64,000 bases of DNA from Flavobacterium inviolabile (lineage in GTDB: Bacteria > Bacteroidota > Bacteroidia > Flavobacteriales > Flavobacteriaceae): positions 3,410,001 through 3,474,000 of the forward strand of contig NZ_CP058278.1 of NCBI RefSeq assembly GCF_013389455.1, given 5' to 3'. Position numbers and translations under genes: made by a program. Positions within the stretch are counted from its first letter, which is position 1. Every line of letters starts with the position of its first letter. Shown here piece by piece: positions 63,024-64,000 of the stretch. The notes beneath the pieces are model-generated. The model saw nothing but the letters and a program-made list of their open reading frames with translations, searched no databases and was not told where the DNA came from.

Positions 63024-64000
63024 TTACTCTGCATATAGCTCCAAATGCGACATAACATATTCAGGCTTCTCTAATTTGTAGTTGATTTTTTCATTTTCTT
63101 TTACAAGACGTATTCCTTCAAGAAGTACTTTGTCGTTTAGCGACAAACCGTTTTTGATGATGAAAAGATGCGGCAATTCGGCTCCAATTTCAATCTCTCT
63201 TGATCGCAATACATTGTTTTTATCCACTACATACACATACTTTTTGTCAAGTACTTCAAAAGTTGCCTTTTGAGGAATCAGGATAGCATTTTTAAGCGGC
63301 ATTCCCATTTTGATATTACCGGTTTCACCGTGTCGTAACAGTCCTTTAGGGTTAGGGAAAGTTGCTCTGAACGCAATGTTTCCGGTTTCATTATTGAATT
63401 CTCCTTCAATAGTTTCCACCACACCGGAATAGTCAAACAATTTATTGTTTGCCATTAACAGGTTTACTTTTGGTGCATTATCGCTTTTTACCTTGGCTTT
63501 ATAATCCAGATATTCTGCTTCCGGTACATTATAGTACACCCACATTTTACTGTTATCAGACAGGTTTGTCAACAAATCACCTTCTTCAACAAGACTTCCC
63601 GGTCTTACGTGAAAACGGTCGATGATCCCGTCAAACGGTGCTCTGATTTCGGTAAATCCAAGATGAACCTGCGTTAACGCTAATTCGGCTTTCGCTTTAT
63701 CGAATTTGGCTTTAGCCATAGCCAGCTCATTCGGAGCGACTACATTTTTATCGGCAAGTCGTTTGGTGTTTTTATATTCAATTTCAGCAAAGCTGGCTTC
63801 AGCCGCAGCTTTCTGCGTTTCTGCCTGATACAGTTTAGGCATGATCTGGAATAACAGTTGTCCTTTTTTAACAAACTGTCCTTCGTCTACATAAATTTTT
63901 TCCAGATAACCTCTTTCCTGAGCTCTCAGCTCAATATGACGAATGGAATGAATCTGACTGACATAGTCTTTTGTAATCAGGGTATCCTTTTGGATGGGAT
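63024..64000 (-). CDS. RND efflux periplasmic adaptor, 5' end beyond the right edge
   Basis: The frame is open to the window edge; the first complete codon visible reads PIQKDTLITKDYVSQIHSI. Visible features: the lipoyl half motif GYLEKIYVDEGQFVKKGQLLFQI, a helical hairpin (QAETQKAAAEASFAEIEYKNTKRLA...), the second lipoyl half FTEIRAPFDGIIDRFHVRPGSLVEEGDLL, and a beta-barrel domain with NAILIPQKATFEVLDKKYVYVV. It links the RND pump with the TolC-type channel. About 325 residues are visible; the signal and start are outside. Confidence 0.92.
   Translation of the reverse strand, partial: PIQKDTLITKDYVSQIHSIRHIELRAQERGYLEKIYVDEGQFVKKGQLLFQIMPKLYQAETQKAAAEASFAEIEYKNTKRLADKNVVAPNELAMAKAKFDKAKAELALTQVHLGFTEIRAPFDGIIDRFHVRPGSLVEEGDLLTNLSDNSKMWVYYNVPEAEYLDYKAKVKSDNAPKVNLLMANNKLFDYSGVVETIEGEFNNETGNIAFRATFPNPKGLLRHGETGNIKMGMPLKNAILIPQKATFEVLDKKYVYVVDKNNVLRSREIEIGAELPHLFIIKNGLSLNDKVLLEGIRLVKENEKINYKLEKPEYVMSHLELYAE

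Overview
The window looks like chromosomal DNA of a member of the Flavobacteriaceae (Bacteroidota), probably Flavobacterium or a close relative. The evidence is low GC, few Shine-Dalgarno sequences, several TAnnTTTG promoter elements, type IX secretion (T9SS) sorting domains of types A and B, a PorP/SprF-family protein, many flavobacterial-style lipoproteins and an RHS gene pair typical of the group. No rRNA, tRNA or CRISPR array was seen.

Layout. (1) 0.3-17.5 kb: a long minus-strand operon that I regard as the main undescribed system. In transcription order it encodes a secreted tail-collar protein, a 229-aa unknown, a DUF6603-type giant, two large unknown proteins whose genes overlap by 8 bp, a kelch-like protein, a secreted DNRLRE/beta-propeller protein, a secreted S74-chaperone fibre protein, a second collar protein and, behind a terminator, an amidase with SH3 domains. 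These are tail-tip-like parts without capsid, sheath, tube, baseplate or packaging genes. (2) 17.9-21.3 kb: two tandem WG-repeat lipoproteins and an Rnl2-type RNA ligase. (3) 21.7-25.3 kb: small genes, including a Pth2-like protein, an ankyrin protein, a lipocalin-like lipoprotein and a DUF1801 protein.

(4) 25.6-35 kb: an AT-rich accessory island. It holds a decayed REP-associated transposase beside a REP palindrome, a broken gene with family-A-polymerase-like motifs, orphan small genes and a five-gene minus-strand operon that matches an ABC three-component (ABC-3C) conflict system. Two of its products share a GDIVFGNK tag. (5) 33.7-43.5 kb: a polymorphic-toxin locus. A T9SS type-A protein, a secreted YD-repeat protein and an RHS core protein with an AT-rich variable C-terminal tip (HExxxH) are followed by a candidate immunity lipoprotein, an RHS core relic and a second orphan lipoprotein.

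(6) 43.9-52.3 kb: a methyltransferase, then a T9SS triad (type-B adhesin with six near-identical 67-aa repeats, PorP/SprF partner, PorE-like OmpA protein), a membrane protein and a DUF5856-like protein. (7) 52.4-58.2 kb: a large membrane protein and a redox/stress operon (HxlR, AraC, small membrane protein, thioredoxin-reductase-like enzyme, methyltransferase, SDR-like protein). It diverges from an NTF2-like gene across two TACTT-N5/6-AAGTA operators. (8) 58.4-64 kb: an RND multidrug efflux operon (adaptor, pump, TolC-type channel), cut by the right edge.

All function calls come from reading motifs by eye. No database search was run, and percentages and domain borders are approximate.
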